A stretch of DNA of 64,000 nucleotides from Rubrivivax sp. GTDB lineage: Bacteria > Pseudomonadota > Gammaproteobacteria > Burkholderiales > Burkholderiaceae_C. Position 1 is the first letter of the stretch. Each line of letters opens with the position of its first letter. A program made the translations under genes and the position numbers. The stretch spans positions 64,311 to 128,310 of the forward strand of contig JAJTDM010000012.1 of NCBI GenBank assembly GCA_021300575.1, read 5' to 3'. The notes beneath the pieces were generated by a model that was not told the DNA's origin, searched no databases, and was given only the letters and a program-made list of their open reading frames with translations. Below are positions 27,687-35,937 of the stretch, one piece after another.

Positions 27687-28823
27687 ATGCGTGAAACGGA
27701 GCCCGGCAGTGTATCGGCGGCCCTGCTCGCCCACCTGCGGCAGGACATCGCGGCGGCTGGCGGCTGGATCCCGTTTGACCGCTTCATGCACACCGCGCTC
27801 TACACCCCCGGCCTGGGCTACTACGCCCGCGGCGCGTCGCCCATTGGGCTGATGCCTGCCGGGTTCCCAGGTGCCGGGTCGAACGGCGCTGCGGGCAGCG
27901 ACTTCGTCACCGCACCGGTGCTCTCACCCTTCTTCGGCCGCGCCCTGTCGGCCCAGGTGGCGCAGGCCCTGCAGGCCGCGCAGGCCGACGAGGTCTACGA
28001 GTTCGGGGCTGGCACGGGCGCATTGGCACAGCAGGTGCTGGACACCCTGGGCGAGCGCGTGCGCCGCTACACCATCGTGGAGGTGTCGGGCGGGCTGCGT
28101 GAGCAGCAGCGCCAGGCCCTGGCCCGCTTCGGTGACCGTGTGCAGTGGGCCACCGCCCTGCCGCCCGTGATGCGCGGCGTGGTGCTGGGCAACGAGGTGC
28201 TGGACGCCATGCCGGCGCAGTTGCTGAGCTTCAACGGGCAGACCTGGTGCGAACGCGGCGTGGCCTGGCACGACGGCCGCCTGCACTTCGCCGACCGGCC
28301 CACGGACCTTCGCCCCCCCGTGGACGCGCCCTTCGTGCCCGGCACCGTGCTGGAGATCCAGCCACAGGCGCAGGCCTTCGTGGCCACGCTGGCCGAGCGC
28401 CTGACCTGCGGCCTGGCGCTGTTCATCGATTACGGATTCCCCGAGGCCGAGCTCTACCACCCGCAACGCACCGGCGGCACGCTGATGTGCCACCGGGCCC
28501 ACCGAGCCGACGGCAACCCGCTGGTCGACGTGGGTCTGAAGGACATCACGGTGCACGTGGACTTCACGGCCATCGCCCTGGCGGCACAAGATGCGGGCCT
28601 CAACGTGGCCGGCTACACCAGCCAGGCCCGCTTTCTGCTGAACTGCGGCATGGCCGGTCTGCTGGAACACGCCACGATCCCCGAGGGCGCAGCGGCGCAG
28701 AAGCTGCTGACCGAGCACGAGATGGGCGAACTGTTCAAGGTGATGGCCCTCACGCGTGGCCTGGACGGCCTGGACGACGAGTTGCTGGGCTTCACCGCGG
28801 GCGACCGCACGCACCGCCTCTGA
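27687..28823 (+). CDS. SAM-dependent methyltransferase, MidA/NDUFAF7 family
   Basis: 378 aa protein of COG1565/MidA type: WIPFDRFMHTALYTPGLGYY at the N-terminus, FVTAPVLSPFFGRAL, EFGAGTGALAQQVL (SAM-binding), GNEVLDAMP, and GLALFIDYGFPEAELY. The mitochondrial relative NDUFAF7 methylates an Arg of a complex I subunit; a bacterial substrate is not established. ATG 27678 is also in frame, but it overlaps the TACAAT hexamer, so 27687 is preferred. Divergent from the SDR gene. Notably a complex-I NDUFA9-like gene is also in this region. Confidence 0.9.
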   Translation: MRETEPGSVSAALLAHLRQDIAAAGGWIPFDRFMHTALYTPGLGYYARGASPIGLMPAGFPGAGSNGAAGSDFVTAPVLSPFFGRALSAQVAQALQAAQADEVYEFGAGTGALAQQVLDTLGERVRRYTIVEVSGGLREQQRQALARFGDRVQWATALPPVMRGVVLGNEVLDAMPAQLLSFNGQTWCERGVAWHDGRLHFADRPTDLRPPVDAPFVPGTVLEIQPQAQAFVATLAERLTCGLALFIDYGFPEAELYHPQRTGGTLMCHRAHRADGNPLVDVGLKDITVHVDFTAIALAAQDAGLNVAGYTSQARFLLNCGMAGLLEHATIPEGAAAQKLLTEHEMGELFKVMALTRGLDGLDDELLGFTAGDRTHRL

Positions 28824-28858
28824 GGCGATGCGGCCCCTGAACTTACGCGCCCTGCATC

Positions 28859-29050
28859 ATGCGCTGGCTCCTCGTCTTCCTGTTGGCCTTCGTGCTGTTC
28901 AACGGCTTGACGGCCTGGCTGCGCAAGATCGGCCTGGGCCGCCTGCCCGGCGACTTCAGTTTTCGCTGGCGTGGCCGCGAGTTCCATGTCCCGCTGGCCA
29001 GCAGCATCGTGCTCAGCGTGCTGGCGATGCTGATCGGGCTGTGGTTCTGA
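28859..29050 (+). CDS. DUF2905 family small membrane protein
   Basis: 63 aa with two hydrophobic segments around a basic loop; GLGRLPGDFSFRWRGREFHV is the typical DUF2905 core. Function unknown. It follows the MidA-type gene by 35 bp and is convergent with the next gene, 6 bp away. Confidence 0.85.
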   Translation: MRWLLVFLLAFVLFNGLTAWLRKIGLGRLPGDFSFRWRGREFHVPLASSIVLSVLAMLIGLWF

Positions 29051-29056
29051 AGCCGC

Positions 29057-29470
29057 TCACAGGTAGATGGGCCACTCGTGCCCGCAGGCACGGCAGCGCA
29101 CCGCCACCTGCTGGTCCGGGGCTTCCGAGGTCTGGGCTGCTGAGGCCGGGCTTGTGGATGCCGCCAGCTCCAGCCGCCCATAGGCCTTGCAGCGCGGGCA
29201 GTCGGCCTGGTTGGCGATGCTCTCGGCCCTGAGCAACAGGCCCATATAGCGGCGCAGCGCCCACAGGCCTGCGCCGGTGCAGACCACCACCGCCATCAGG
29301 TCGAACAGCTGGTCGGCCGTGGAACGAAAGCGCGTAGCGCCCTCCAGGGCCATCATCAGGCCAAGGCAGCAGAAGATCAACACGACCAGGTGGGCATGGC
29401 CGCGAAGCAGCTCCCGCTCGTACCACTTCTTGAATCCGTGCCTGCGAATGCCATCGGCCAGTTGCATCAT
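29057..29470 (-). CDS. Membrane protein with C-terminal zinc ribbon
   Basis: 137 aa: an amphipathic basic N-terminus, two transmembrane segments (VVLIFCCLGLMMALEG and LMAVVVCTGAGLWAL), then a cytoplasmic zinc-ribbon-like pair of CxxC motifs (DCPRCKAYG and VRCRACGHEW) separated by a low-complexity linker. I do not recognise a named family. AAGGAC lies 8 nt before ATG 29470; ATG 29467 is equally possible. Confidence 0.7.
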   Translation of the reverse strand: MMQLADGIRRHGFKKWYERELLRGHAHLVVLIFCCLGLMMALEGATRFRSTADQLFDLMAVVVCTGAGLWALRRYMGLLLRAESIANQADCPRCKAYGRLELAASTSPASAAQTSEAPDQQVAVRCRACGHEWPIYL

Positions 29471-29584
29471 GGCTGCGTCCTTCGCGAAGAAGCCCACATC
29501 GGAACCGGGCGCAATCGTTGCGCAGAAGCGCAGACACCGCACCAAGAACTGCCATCCTCGCACAGGACCGGGGTACGGGAACTC

Positions 29585-30535
29585 TCAAGGCCGGCCTGAT
29601 GGCGCACTCTGCTGCCGGCGCACCTCCATACGCTTCATCTGCACGTAGGTTTCCCAGTCCAGCTCACGCAGTTGGCGAGGATGGCGTTCGGTGGCGGCAA
29701 ACCAGTCCAGCAGGCGCCGCTCCAGTTGCTGCGCCTGCGGGAGCACCAGCGCCTCCAGGTAGGCGTCCACGGCCAGGTAGTAGCGCACGGTGTTGCGTTC
29801 CAACAGGGCCCTCACGCCCGTCACGGGCTGGAGAGGACCGCCGGGGTTGTCAGCGTGTTCCGGCACCAGGCTGAAGCCGACCTTGTGCCGGCCCAGGGTG
29901 CCCAGGTACATCTGCAGCGCCCAGCGCGCTGTCGGGCCCTGCCCGTAGGCATAGCGCAACTGCAGAAGGGTGCGCCCGCTGGCCGCCTCGGCCGTCTGCA
30001 CCGTGATGCGGATGTCACGCGTGCCCAGCGGACCTTCAGGGGCCAGCAGTTCCACGGCCGGCGGGCTGGCACCGGGCAGGCTGGCAGGGCCACCCGCGGA
30101 AGGGCTGGCGCGGAACCGAAAGTCCAGCCAGTGCACGCCGCTCAGGGGCTCGTCGTACTTGCGGCCCAGCCCCACCTCCAGCGTGTCGACGCCGCCCGCA
30201 GGGCTGGACTGGCGCGCCGCACGGCAGTACTTCACATTGAGGTGCAGGATCAGGATGTCGCACCACACCGCGGCCTGCGCCAGCGCCGCACGCACCCGCA
30301 GCACAGGGTGGTCGATGAGGGCCGGCACCTCGCCCTCCAGGCGCTCAGGGGTCTCGGTCGATTGCAGGAAGACCGGCTTCTGGCCCAACTGCACCGCACC
30401 CTGGCGCCGCAACTGCTCGAAACGGACCGCCAGATCCTCTGGCGGCACCGATCCGCTCTGGGCCTGAACGCTCCAACCCCAGAGCGCGATGTGCAGGAGG
30501 CAGACCGTGGCCACTCGCCGCGCCAATTGATGCAT
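29585..30535 (-). CDS. Exported protein of unknown function
   Basis: 316 aa with a Sec signal peptide ending near SVQAQSG, then a mostly beta-rich mature part of about 290 residues with two Cys (VWCDILILHLNVKYCRAA) and a C-terminal amphipathic helix. No family recognised. An upstream frame is open to 30871 but antisense to cca; the ATG at 30535 creates the signal peptide. It lies downstream of cca on the same strand with a 119-bp gap. Confidence 0.7.
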   Translation of the reverse strand: MHQLARRVATVCLLHIALWGWSVQAQSGSVPPEDLAVRFEQLRRQGAVQLGQKPVFLQSTETPERLEGEVPALIDHPVLRVRAALAQAAVWCDILILHLNVKYCRAARQSSPAGGVDTLEVGLGRKYDEPLSGVHWLDFRFRASPSAGGPASLPGASPPAVELLAPEGPLGTRDIRITVQTAEAASGRTLLQLRYAYGQGPTARWALQMYLGTLGRHKVGFSLVPEHADNPGGPLQPVTGVRALLERNTVRYYLAVDAYLEALVLPQAQQLERRLLDWFAATERHPRQLRELDWETYVQMKRMEVRRQQSAPSGRP

Positions 30536-30654
30536 GCACCATCGTGGCGGGCGAGATGAGGGTGACGCCTGCGCGGACGCAAGGCCTGTGGCGAAGCTGG
30601 CGGCAACGCTGACAGTGCCGGTTGCGTGGCGTACGACAGCCGCGCCGCAGCCCG

Positions 30655-31920
30655 CTACGGCGCCGCAGCGGCAGGTCCGGGTTCGGCGAGGGACCGCACC
30701 CGCGCCTGGCGCACGGATTGGCCGATGGCCGGACCGGCGAGCCCCTGGCGCTGCGCCAGCGCCGCCACCTCGGCCGTGTCCACCGCCAGCACGGTCTCCA
30801 GCGCGGCCTGCAGGCGCGGGGCCTGGGGGTAAGGGCGATCTTCCAGGCCGGTGCGGCCCCGGGCATCGCACTCGCAGGCCTGCAACGCCTGCACAAAGCG
30901 TTCCGGCCGGCGCAGCGCATCGCAGCGCTCCAGCAGGCGCATGGTGGCGTCAGGGCCCAGGCCGCCGCTGGCGTGCACATGGCCATGCTCGCGGGCCACC
31001 ACGTCGGCCAGTTCGCGGCAGTCGCTGGGCACCTTCAGGCGCTCGGCCACCCGCTGTGCCAGGCGCGCACTGCGCTGCTCGTGGCCGATGTGGCGAGGCC
31101 ATTCGTCGCGCGGCGTGGTGCCCTTGCCCAGGTCGTGCATCAGGCAGGCCCAGCGCACTGTCAGCGGCGCCTGTGCCCGCGCGCACTGCTGCAGCACCAG
31201 CATCAGGTGCTCGCCCGTATCGCCCTCGGGATGGTGGGCCAGCGGCTGCGGCACCCCCCACAACGCGTCCACTTCCGGCAGCAGACGCGCGAGCGCCCCG
31301 CAAGCGCGCAGCACTTCGAACATGCGCCGCGGCCAGGGCTCCATCAGACCCTTGGCCAGCTCCTGCCACACGCGCTCGGGCACCAGCGCGTCCACCTCGC
31401 CGTCGTCCACCAGACGCTGCATCAGGGCCAGGGTGTCGGGGGCCAGATCAAAGTCGCCGAACCGCGCCGCAAATCGGGCCGTGCGCAGCAGGCGCACCGG
31501 GTCTTCGGCAAAGGCGTGGCTCACATGGCGCAGGCGGCATTCGCGCAGGTCACGCTGCCCGCCAAAGGGGTCCACCAGGCTGCCGTCGGGCCGCCGTGCC
31601 ATGGCGTTGATGGTCAGGTCGCGCCGTGCGAGGTCCTGCTCCAGCGTGACACCCGGGTCGGCATGGAAGGTGAAGCCGTGGTAGCCGCGCCCGGACTTGC
31701 GTTCGGTGCGGGCAAGCGCGTATTCCTCCTGCGTTTGGGGATGAAGAAAGACCGGAAAGTCCTTGCCCACCGGGCGAAAGCCCGCGTCCAGCATCTCCTG
31801 CGGCGTGGCACCGACCACCACCCAGTCCCGGTCGGCGATGGGGCGGCCCAGCAGCGCGTCGCGTACGCAGCCGCCCACTTCGAAGCAGCGCCCTGTCAGC
31901 GCGTCCATGGGCTTGTGCAT
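30655..31920 (-). CDS. cca: Multifunctional CCA-adding tRNA nucleotidyltransferase
   Basis: Adds or repairs the 3' CCA of tRNAs. 421 aa: class II nucleotidyltransferase head with VGGCVRDALLGRPIADRDWV and TERKSGRGYHGF, the RRDLTINAMA motif, and an HD phosphohydrolase domain (HDLGKGTTP, about residue 260 onward), so the long E. coli-like type with phosphatase/phosphodiesterase activity. Starts MHKPMDAL, slightly longer than E. coli at the N-terminus. No obvious Shine-Dalgarno. Confidence 0.95.
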   Translation of the reverse strand: MHKPMDALTGRCFEVGGCVRDALLGRPIADRDWVVVGATPQEMLDAGFRPVGKDFPVFLHPQTQEEYALARTERKSGRGYHGFTFHADPGVTLEQDLARRDLTINAMARRPDGSLVDPFGGQRDLRECRLRHVSHAFAEDPVRLLRTARFAARFGDFDLAPDTLALMQRLVDDGEVDALVPERVWQELAKGLMEPWPRRMFEVLRACGALARLLPEVDALWGVPQPLAHHPEGDTGEHLMLVLQQCARAQAPLTVRWACLMHDLGKGTTPRDEWPRHIGHEQRSARLAQRVAERLKVPSDCRELADVVAREHGHVHASGGLGPDATMRLLERCDALRRPERFVQALQACECDARGRTGLEDRPYPQAPRLQAALETVLAVDTAEVAALAQRQGLAGPAIGQSVRQARVRSLAEPGPAAAAP

Positions 31921-31971
31921 GGGGGTGGATCCGTCCAGGTTTGGACTTGAGTCGTGACCAGGCTGCTGCGG

Positions 31972-31997
31972 CCCTTCGACAAGCTCAGGGCGAGCGG
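31972..31997. repeat. REP-like dispersed repeat fragment
   Basis: CCCTTCGACAAGCTCAGGGC plus GAGCGG, in the 134-bp gap between the cca and NDUFA9-like genes. This CTTCGAC-AAGCTCAGG-type sequence is a familiar intergenic repeat in beta- and gammaproteobacterial genomes (recognised from memory). Only one copy is present in this window, so repeat status rests on that knowledge. Confidence 0.4.
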
Positions 31998-32054
31998 CTT
32001 GTGTTGCAGGCCCGGCGAGTGCAAGACTGGCTCAGACGGTTGCCCTTGGCGCCG

Positions 32055-33008
32055 TCATCGGTGCCTGGACCGCCAGGGCATGAAGCGGCCCGGCCCGTCG
32101 ACGCCACCCAGGTAGCCCGCCGCCACGCCTTCCACGCCGCTGGCCTGCACACCCAGCGCCTCCAGTCCTGGCTGCCCCGGGGTGGCGACGTTGGGCACCT
32201 GCATGGAGTCCACGTTGTCGCGCGACATCAGCGGCTCGCCGGGCAGGTACTCCATGACCAGCGCCTGCAGGCGCGCCAGCGCCCCGGGCAGCGGCAGCAC
32301 CGGCCGCGGATGCCCGCTCAGTCGCCCGGCCAGCCGCACCAGATCGGCCAGCGTGAACTGCTGCGGCCCGGCGCACTCGAAAACCTGCCCGATGGTGGCA
32401 GGCTGGTCCAGGCAGCGCACCACCGCTGCGGCCACGTCTTCCACCCACACCGGCTGGAAGCGCGCGTGGGCACCGCCCAGCGGCACGAACGGCGCCAGGG
32501 CCTGCAGTTGCGCGAAGAGGTTGAGGAATCGATCGCGTGCGCCGAAGATCACGCTGGGGCGCAACACGGTCACGTCCAGGCCGGACTCGCGCCAGACCTG
32601 CTCGCCCGCGGCCTTGCTGCGCAGGTAGCGGGAAGGCGCATCAGGCGCCACGCCCAGCGCGCTGACATGCACGACGCGGCGCACCCCGGCGGCCTTGCAG
32701 GCCGCCGCCACGCGCTGGGGCAGTTGCACGTGCACGCGGTCAAACTCGGCCTCACTGCCGTGCAGGATGGCCACCAGATGCACCACCGCCTCACAGCCGG
32801 CCAGCACGCGTGCGAGGTCCCGGTCGTCGTGCACGTTGGCCTGCACCAGTTGCACGGTCGGCAGCGACTGCAGCGCCAGGCCATGGCGAAGACGGCGCGT
32901 GGGCACCACGATGCGTCCACCGGCGCCGCCGCTGCGCTCGACCAGGTGCTCGCACACGGCATGGCCGACAAAGCCCGTGCCGCCCAGGACGGCGACCTGA
33001 TCCTTCAT
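32055..33008 (-). CDS. NAD(P)-binding protein, NDUFA9-like atypical SDR
   Basis: 317 aa extended/atypical SDR: VAVLGGTGFVGHAVCEHL nucleotide loop, HVSALG strand and SRYLRSKAAGE (atypical active site with Tyr and Lys), then LRPSVIFGARDRFLN, as in the complex I NDUFA9 subunit family common in Burkholderiales. Enzymatic activity is uncertain. ATG 33008 gives the family start; the frame opens at 33098 inside the upstream slt gene end. slt lies 58 bp upstream on the same strand. Confidence 0.88.
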   Translation of the reverse strand: MKDQVAVLGGTGFVGHAVCEHLVERSGGAGGRIVVPTRRLRHGLALQSLPTVQLVQANVHDDRDLARVLAGCEAVVHLVAILHGSEAEFDRVHVQLPQRVAAACKAAGVRRVVHVSALGVAPDAPSRYLRSKAAGEQVWRESGLDVTVLRPSVIFGARDRFLNLFAQLQALAPFVPLGGAHARFQPVWVEDVAAAVVRCLDQPATIGQVFECAGPQQFTLADLVRLAGRLSGHPRPVLPLPGALARLQALVMEYLPGEPLMSRDNVDSMQVPNVATPGQPGLEALGVQASGVEGVAAGYLGGVDGPGRFMPWRSRHR

Positions 33009-33066
33009 GACGCCACCCTTCGTGCTGCGAACCTGTGAAGCACCGCTGGGTGCCGATGGAGCGCGT

Positions 33067-35202
33067 TCATGGCAGATCCTTGTCAGGTGAGGCCGCATTG
33101 CCCTCGCGCGGGCCGATGGGCGCCCCCAGGCGCACCTTCAGCGCCAGCGTGGGCGCACCCTCCAGCAGGGCGGCGTAGACGGTGGCGTTGGACAGCACCT
33201 TCTTCACGTAGTCGCGCGTCTCGTTGAAGGGAATGTTCTCGGCCCAGGCGGCCACCTCCATCAGCGGGCCCTCACGCCAGCGGCGGGGGCGGCTGGGGCC
33301 GGCGTTGTAGGCGGCCGCGGCCATGGCGGCGGAGCCCCCGAAATCGTCCAGCACCAGCTTCAGATAGGCCGTGCCGAGCTTGAGATTGACGTCGCGGTCG
33401 GTGATCATCTCGGGCTTGAAGTCCAGGCCGATCTTGCGGGCTGTCCAGCGCGCCGTGGCCGGCATGATCTGCATCAGACCCGACGCGCCCACATGCGAGC
33501 GGGCGTCCATGATGAAACGCGACTCCTGGCGGATCAAGCCGTAGACATAGGCCGGATCCAGCCCGATCTGGCGCGCGGCGGCCACCACGTCCTGCCGGAA
33601 CGGCGTGGGAAAGCGCTGCGCCAGGTTGATCTCGGCCCGGGTGCGGTCGCTGGTGTTGATGCAGCGGTCCCAGACCTCGCGCTCGCAGGCGAACTGCGCT
33701 GCAGCCAGCAGCTCACGGTCGTTCATGCCGCGCAGCGTGAAGTTCCACTCTCGCACGCCTTCGTTGCGCAGGCCCAGGCTGATCATGTGCAGCCCGCGCT
33801 GCAGTCCGGGCACGCCAGCAGCAGCCTCCCGCTCGGCGGCGGTGAGCGCTGTCGGAGTGGGGGGCAGGCTGGTGCGCAGGCCCAGGTCCTCGCTGGCCAG
33901 CTTGCCGTAGAAGCTCAACGGCGACGCGATGGACTGCATCATCTGGCGGGCGCTGTCGCGTGCCTCGTCTCCGGCGGCGTCCTTGGGGGCCTGGGCCTGC
34001 AGGGCCCGCGCCCGCCAGTAGACCCACGCACCGTCCTTCTGCTCCTGGGCCGACATGGCGCCCACGGCCTCCAGCACCAGTGCCCAGCGCTGCGCGTCGG
34101 GGGCGGTAGCGCGCAGTGCCGCGCGCACGCCCCAGGCCAGCGTGTCGTCCGACCAGGGCGCCGGCTCCTGGGACGCGCGTTGCTGGTCGAAGGCGCGGCG
34201 GTACCACAGCGCCGCTTCAGGCTGCAGTCTCAGCGCCGCCTGCTTGCCCACCACGCCCCAGGCCGCCGCCTTCAGCGTGGCGGGCAGAGCGGCCGCCCAG
34301 GGCTGTGTCAGCTGGCCGGCCGCAGCCTCGGGGTCGCTGGCGGCCATGCGGATGACGGCCACCGTGCGCAACTGGCGGTCCTCGGGCTGGGCGCTGGGCT
34401 TGCGCTGGGCCAGCCAGCGCGCCGGGTTGTCGAAGATCTGGCCCACCGCCTTGGCGGACTCGTCCCCGAGCAAGGACGCTGCGGCACGCGCGGCCCGGGG
34501 GCGGTTGTTCTCGGCGGACAAGCGCACCTCCTGCCAGACCTCGGCGGCGGTGAGCTGCTTGTCCTCGAACAGGGTGCGGGCCAGCAACTGGCAGCCGTCG
34601 TCCGCGTCGCGCTGAGCGTACCAGGCCTCGCGCGCGGCCCGCCGGACGTCGGCCCCGGCCTGGTGCTGCGTCAGCAGGGCGTAGCAGGTGACCTCGCGGT
34701 CGTCGTTCATCCTGAAACGCGGGAACTCGCGGGCGAAGGTGGCCCAGTCGCGCCGCCGGCCCAGCTCCAGCAGCCAGTCGTTGCGCAGGCGGTCTTCCAC
34801 GTAGGTGCCCGTCCAGCGGCTGAGAAAACCGTCCACCTCCGCCACGCTGACCGTGTTCAAGCGTGTGCCGAGTTCCCAGTAGTCCACCCACGAGGCCAGC
34901 GGGTGGCGGGCGGCCCCGGTGCTGGCCTTCAGCGCCGCCAGGCGGGCGCGGTCGTTGCGGCGCAGCGCTTCACGGGCTTCGACGATGGGGGCATCGGCCG
35001 CGGACACCGCAGGGGTGCTGAAGGCGCCTGTCTGCGCCACCGCCGGGGCCACGGCGCTGGCAGCCCACACCCCCAGCAGCAGCGCCACCCTGCCCGCCCA
35101 GGCCTTCAGGCCCAGAGCGGGCCGGTGCCCGCGGGCCGACACGCTGCAGGAAGGCAACGGGGGGTTGCCAGCGGGGTCGAGCAGGCGCCAAGGGGAAGTC
35201 AT
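33067..35202 (-). CDS. slt: Soluble lytic murein transglycosylase (Slt70-like)
   Basis: Periplasmic enzyme cleaving peptidoglycan glycan strands with 1,6-anhydro formation. 711 aa: signal peptide (VALLLGVWAASAVAPAVAQ), a long alpha-superhelical U-shaped domain (about 60-500) and a C-terminal SLT domain with the catalytic Glu in IRQESRFIMDARSHVGASGL, MQIMPATA and AYNAGPSRPRRW. ATG 35202 lies 6 nt after a CAGAAT hexamer; the upstream in-frame ATG at 35250 would precede a non-signal-like segment. Divergent from the 5-formyl-THF cyclo-ligase gene. Confidence 0.93.
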   Translation of the reverse strand: MTSPWRLLDPAGNPPLPSCSVSARGHRPALGLKAWAGRVALLLGVWAASAVAPAVAQTGAFSTPAVSAADAPIVEAREALRRNDRARLAALKASTGAARHPLASWVDYWELGTRLNTVSVAEVDGFLSRWTGTYVEDRLRNDWLLELGRRRDWATFAREFPRFRMNDDREVTCYALLTQHQAGADVRRAAREAWYAQRDADDGCQLLARTLFEDKQLTAAEVWQEVRLSAENNRPRAARAAASLLGDESAKAVGQIFDNPARWLAQRKPSAQPEDRQLRTVAVIRMAASDPEAAAGQLTQPWAAALPATLKAAAWGVVGKQAALRLQPEAALWYRRAFDQQRASQEPAPWSDDTLAWGVRAALRATAPDAQRWALVLEAVGAMSAQEQKDGAWVYWRARALQAQAPKDAAGDEARDSARQMMQSIASPLSFYGKLASEDLGLRTSLPPTPTALTAAEREAAAGVPGLQRGLHMISLGLRNEGVREWNFTLRGMNDRELLAAAQFACEREVWDRCINTSDRTRAEINLAQRFPTPFRQDVVAAARQIGLDPAYVYGLIRQESRFIMDARSHVGASGLMQIMPATARWTARKIGLDFKPEMITDRDVNLKLGTAYLKLVLDDFGGSAAMAAAAYNAGPSRPRRWREGPLMEVAAWAENIPFNETRDYVKKVLSNATVYAALLEGAPTLALKVRLGAPIGPREGNAASPDKDLP

Positions 35203-35208
35203 GGGCCG

Positions 35209-35214
35209 ATTCTG
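35209..35214 (-). promoter_or_regulatory. -10-like hexamer CAGAAT, 6 nt before slt start
   Basis: Minus-strand CAGAAT with exactly 6 nt to the slt ATG. It fits the leaderless-type spacing seen at smg, purE and others; no Shine-Dalgarno is present between it and the ATG. Confidence 0.3.
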
Positions 35215-35276
35215 GCAGGCAGCCCCGACAATGGGGCTTGTTTCGGTCAAGGTCCCACCAGACTTGGGTGCATGCG

Positions 35277-35873
35277 ATGACTTCCTCCTTCCAGTTGCCG
35301 CCTTTGGAGCCCTCGCGCGACAAGAAGACCCTGCGCCGCCAATTGCAGGCCGAGCGCCAGAGCCTGGTGGACCGGCATGAGCGCGCCATGCACCTGCAGC
35401 AGGTGCTGCGCGTGTTCCTGGCCACCCGGCAGGACCGGGCCATCGGCGCCTACTGGCCGATCAAGGGCGAGTTCGACGCGCTGCCCGCGCTGTACCGCTG
35501 GAGCGAGGCGGATGAGAAGCGCCGCATCGGCCTGCCCGTGGTGCACAAGGACACCAAGCAACTGCGCTTTCACGTCTGGTACCCGGGCTGCGAGATGGAG
35601 GAAGACGCCTACGGCATCCCCAAGCCGAAAGACACCCTGTCCTTCGAGCCCTCGCTGCTGCTGGTGCCCTGCGTGGGCTATGGGCCGGGCGGCATCCGCC
35701 TGGGCTACGGCGGCGGCTTCTACGACCGCACCCTGGCGCAGTTGACCCCCCGCCCCTTCACCATCGGCCTGGCCTACAGCCACGGCTTCCTGCCCTGGCT
35801 GGCAGGCGAGCCGCACGACGTGCCGCTGGACGTCATCCTGAACGAGGACGGCGTGGCCTGGCAGGGGGGGTGA
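35277..35873 (+). CDS. ygfA: 5-formyltetrahydrofolate cyclo-ligase
   Basis: Converts 5-formyl-THF to 5,10-methenyl-THF with ATP. 198 aa with RDKKTLRRQLQAERQSL at the N-terminus, GAYWPIKGEFD, and the signature GPGGIRLGYGGGFYDRTLAQ near the C-terminus. ATG 35277 is preferred; a GACAAT at 35227-35232 could be its -10. The accessory restriction-modification cluster begins immediately after its stop codon on the same strand. Confidence 0.94.
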   Translation: MTSSFQLPPLEPSRDKKTLRRQLQAERQSLVDRHERAMHLQQVLRVFLATRQDRAIGAYWPIKGEFDALPALYRWSEADEKRRIGLPVVHKDTKQLRFHVWYPGCEMEEDAYGIPKPKDTLSFEPSLLLVPCVGYGPGGIRLGYGGGFYDRTLAQLTPRPFTIGLAYSHGFLPWLAGEPHDVPLDVILNEDGVAWQGG

Positions 35874-35937
35874 GTTGTACGCCGCAGACGCGGCGACCAC
35901 CGGAAGCGAAGAGAAGCAATCACCAGAGAACAAGCAG

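Noticed and set aside
33493..35280. 595-aa open frame on the + strand
   Set aside because: Antisense to slt, whose signal peptide and SLT motifs are clear.
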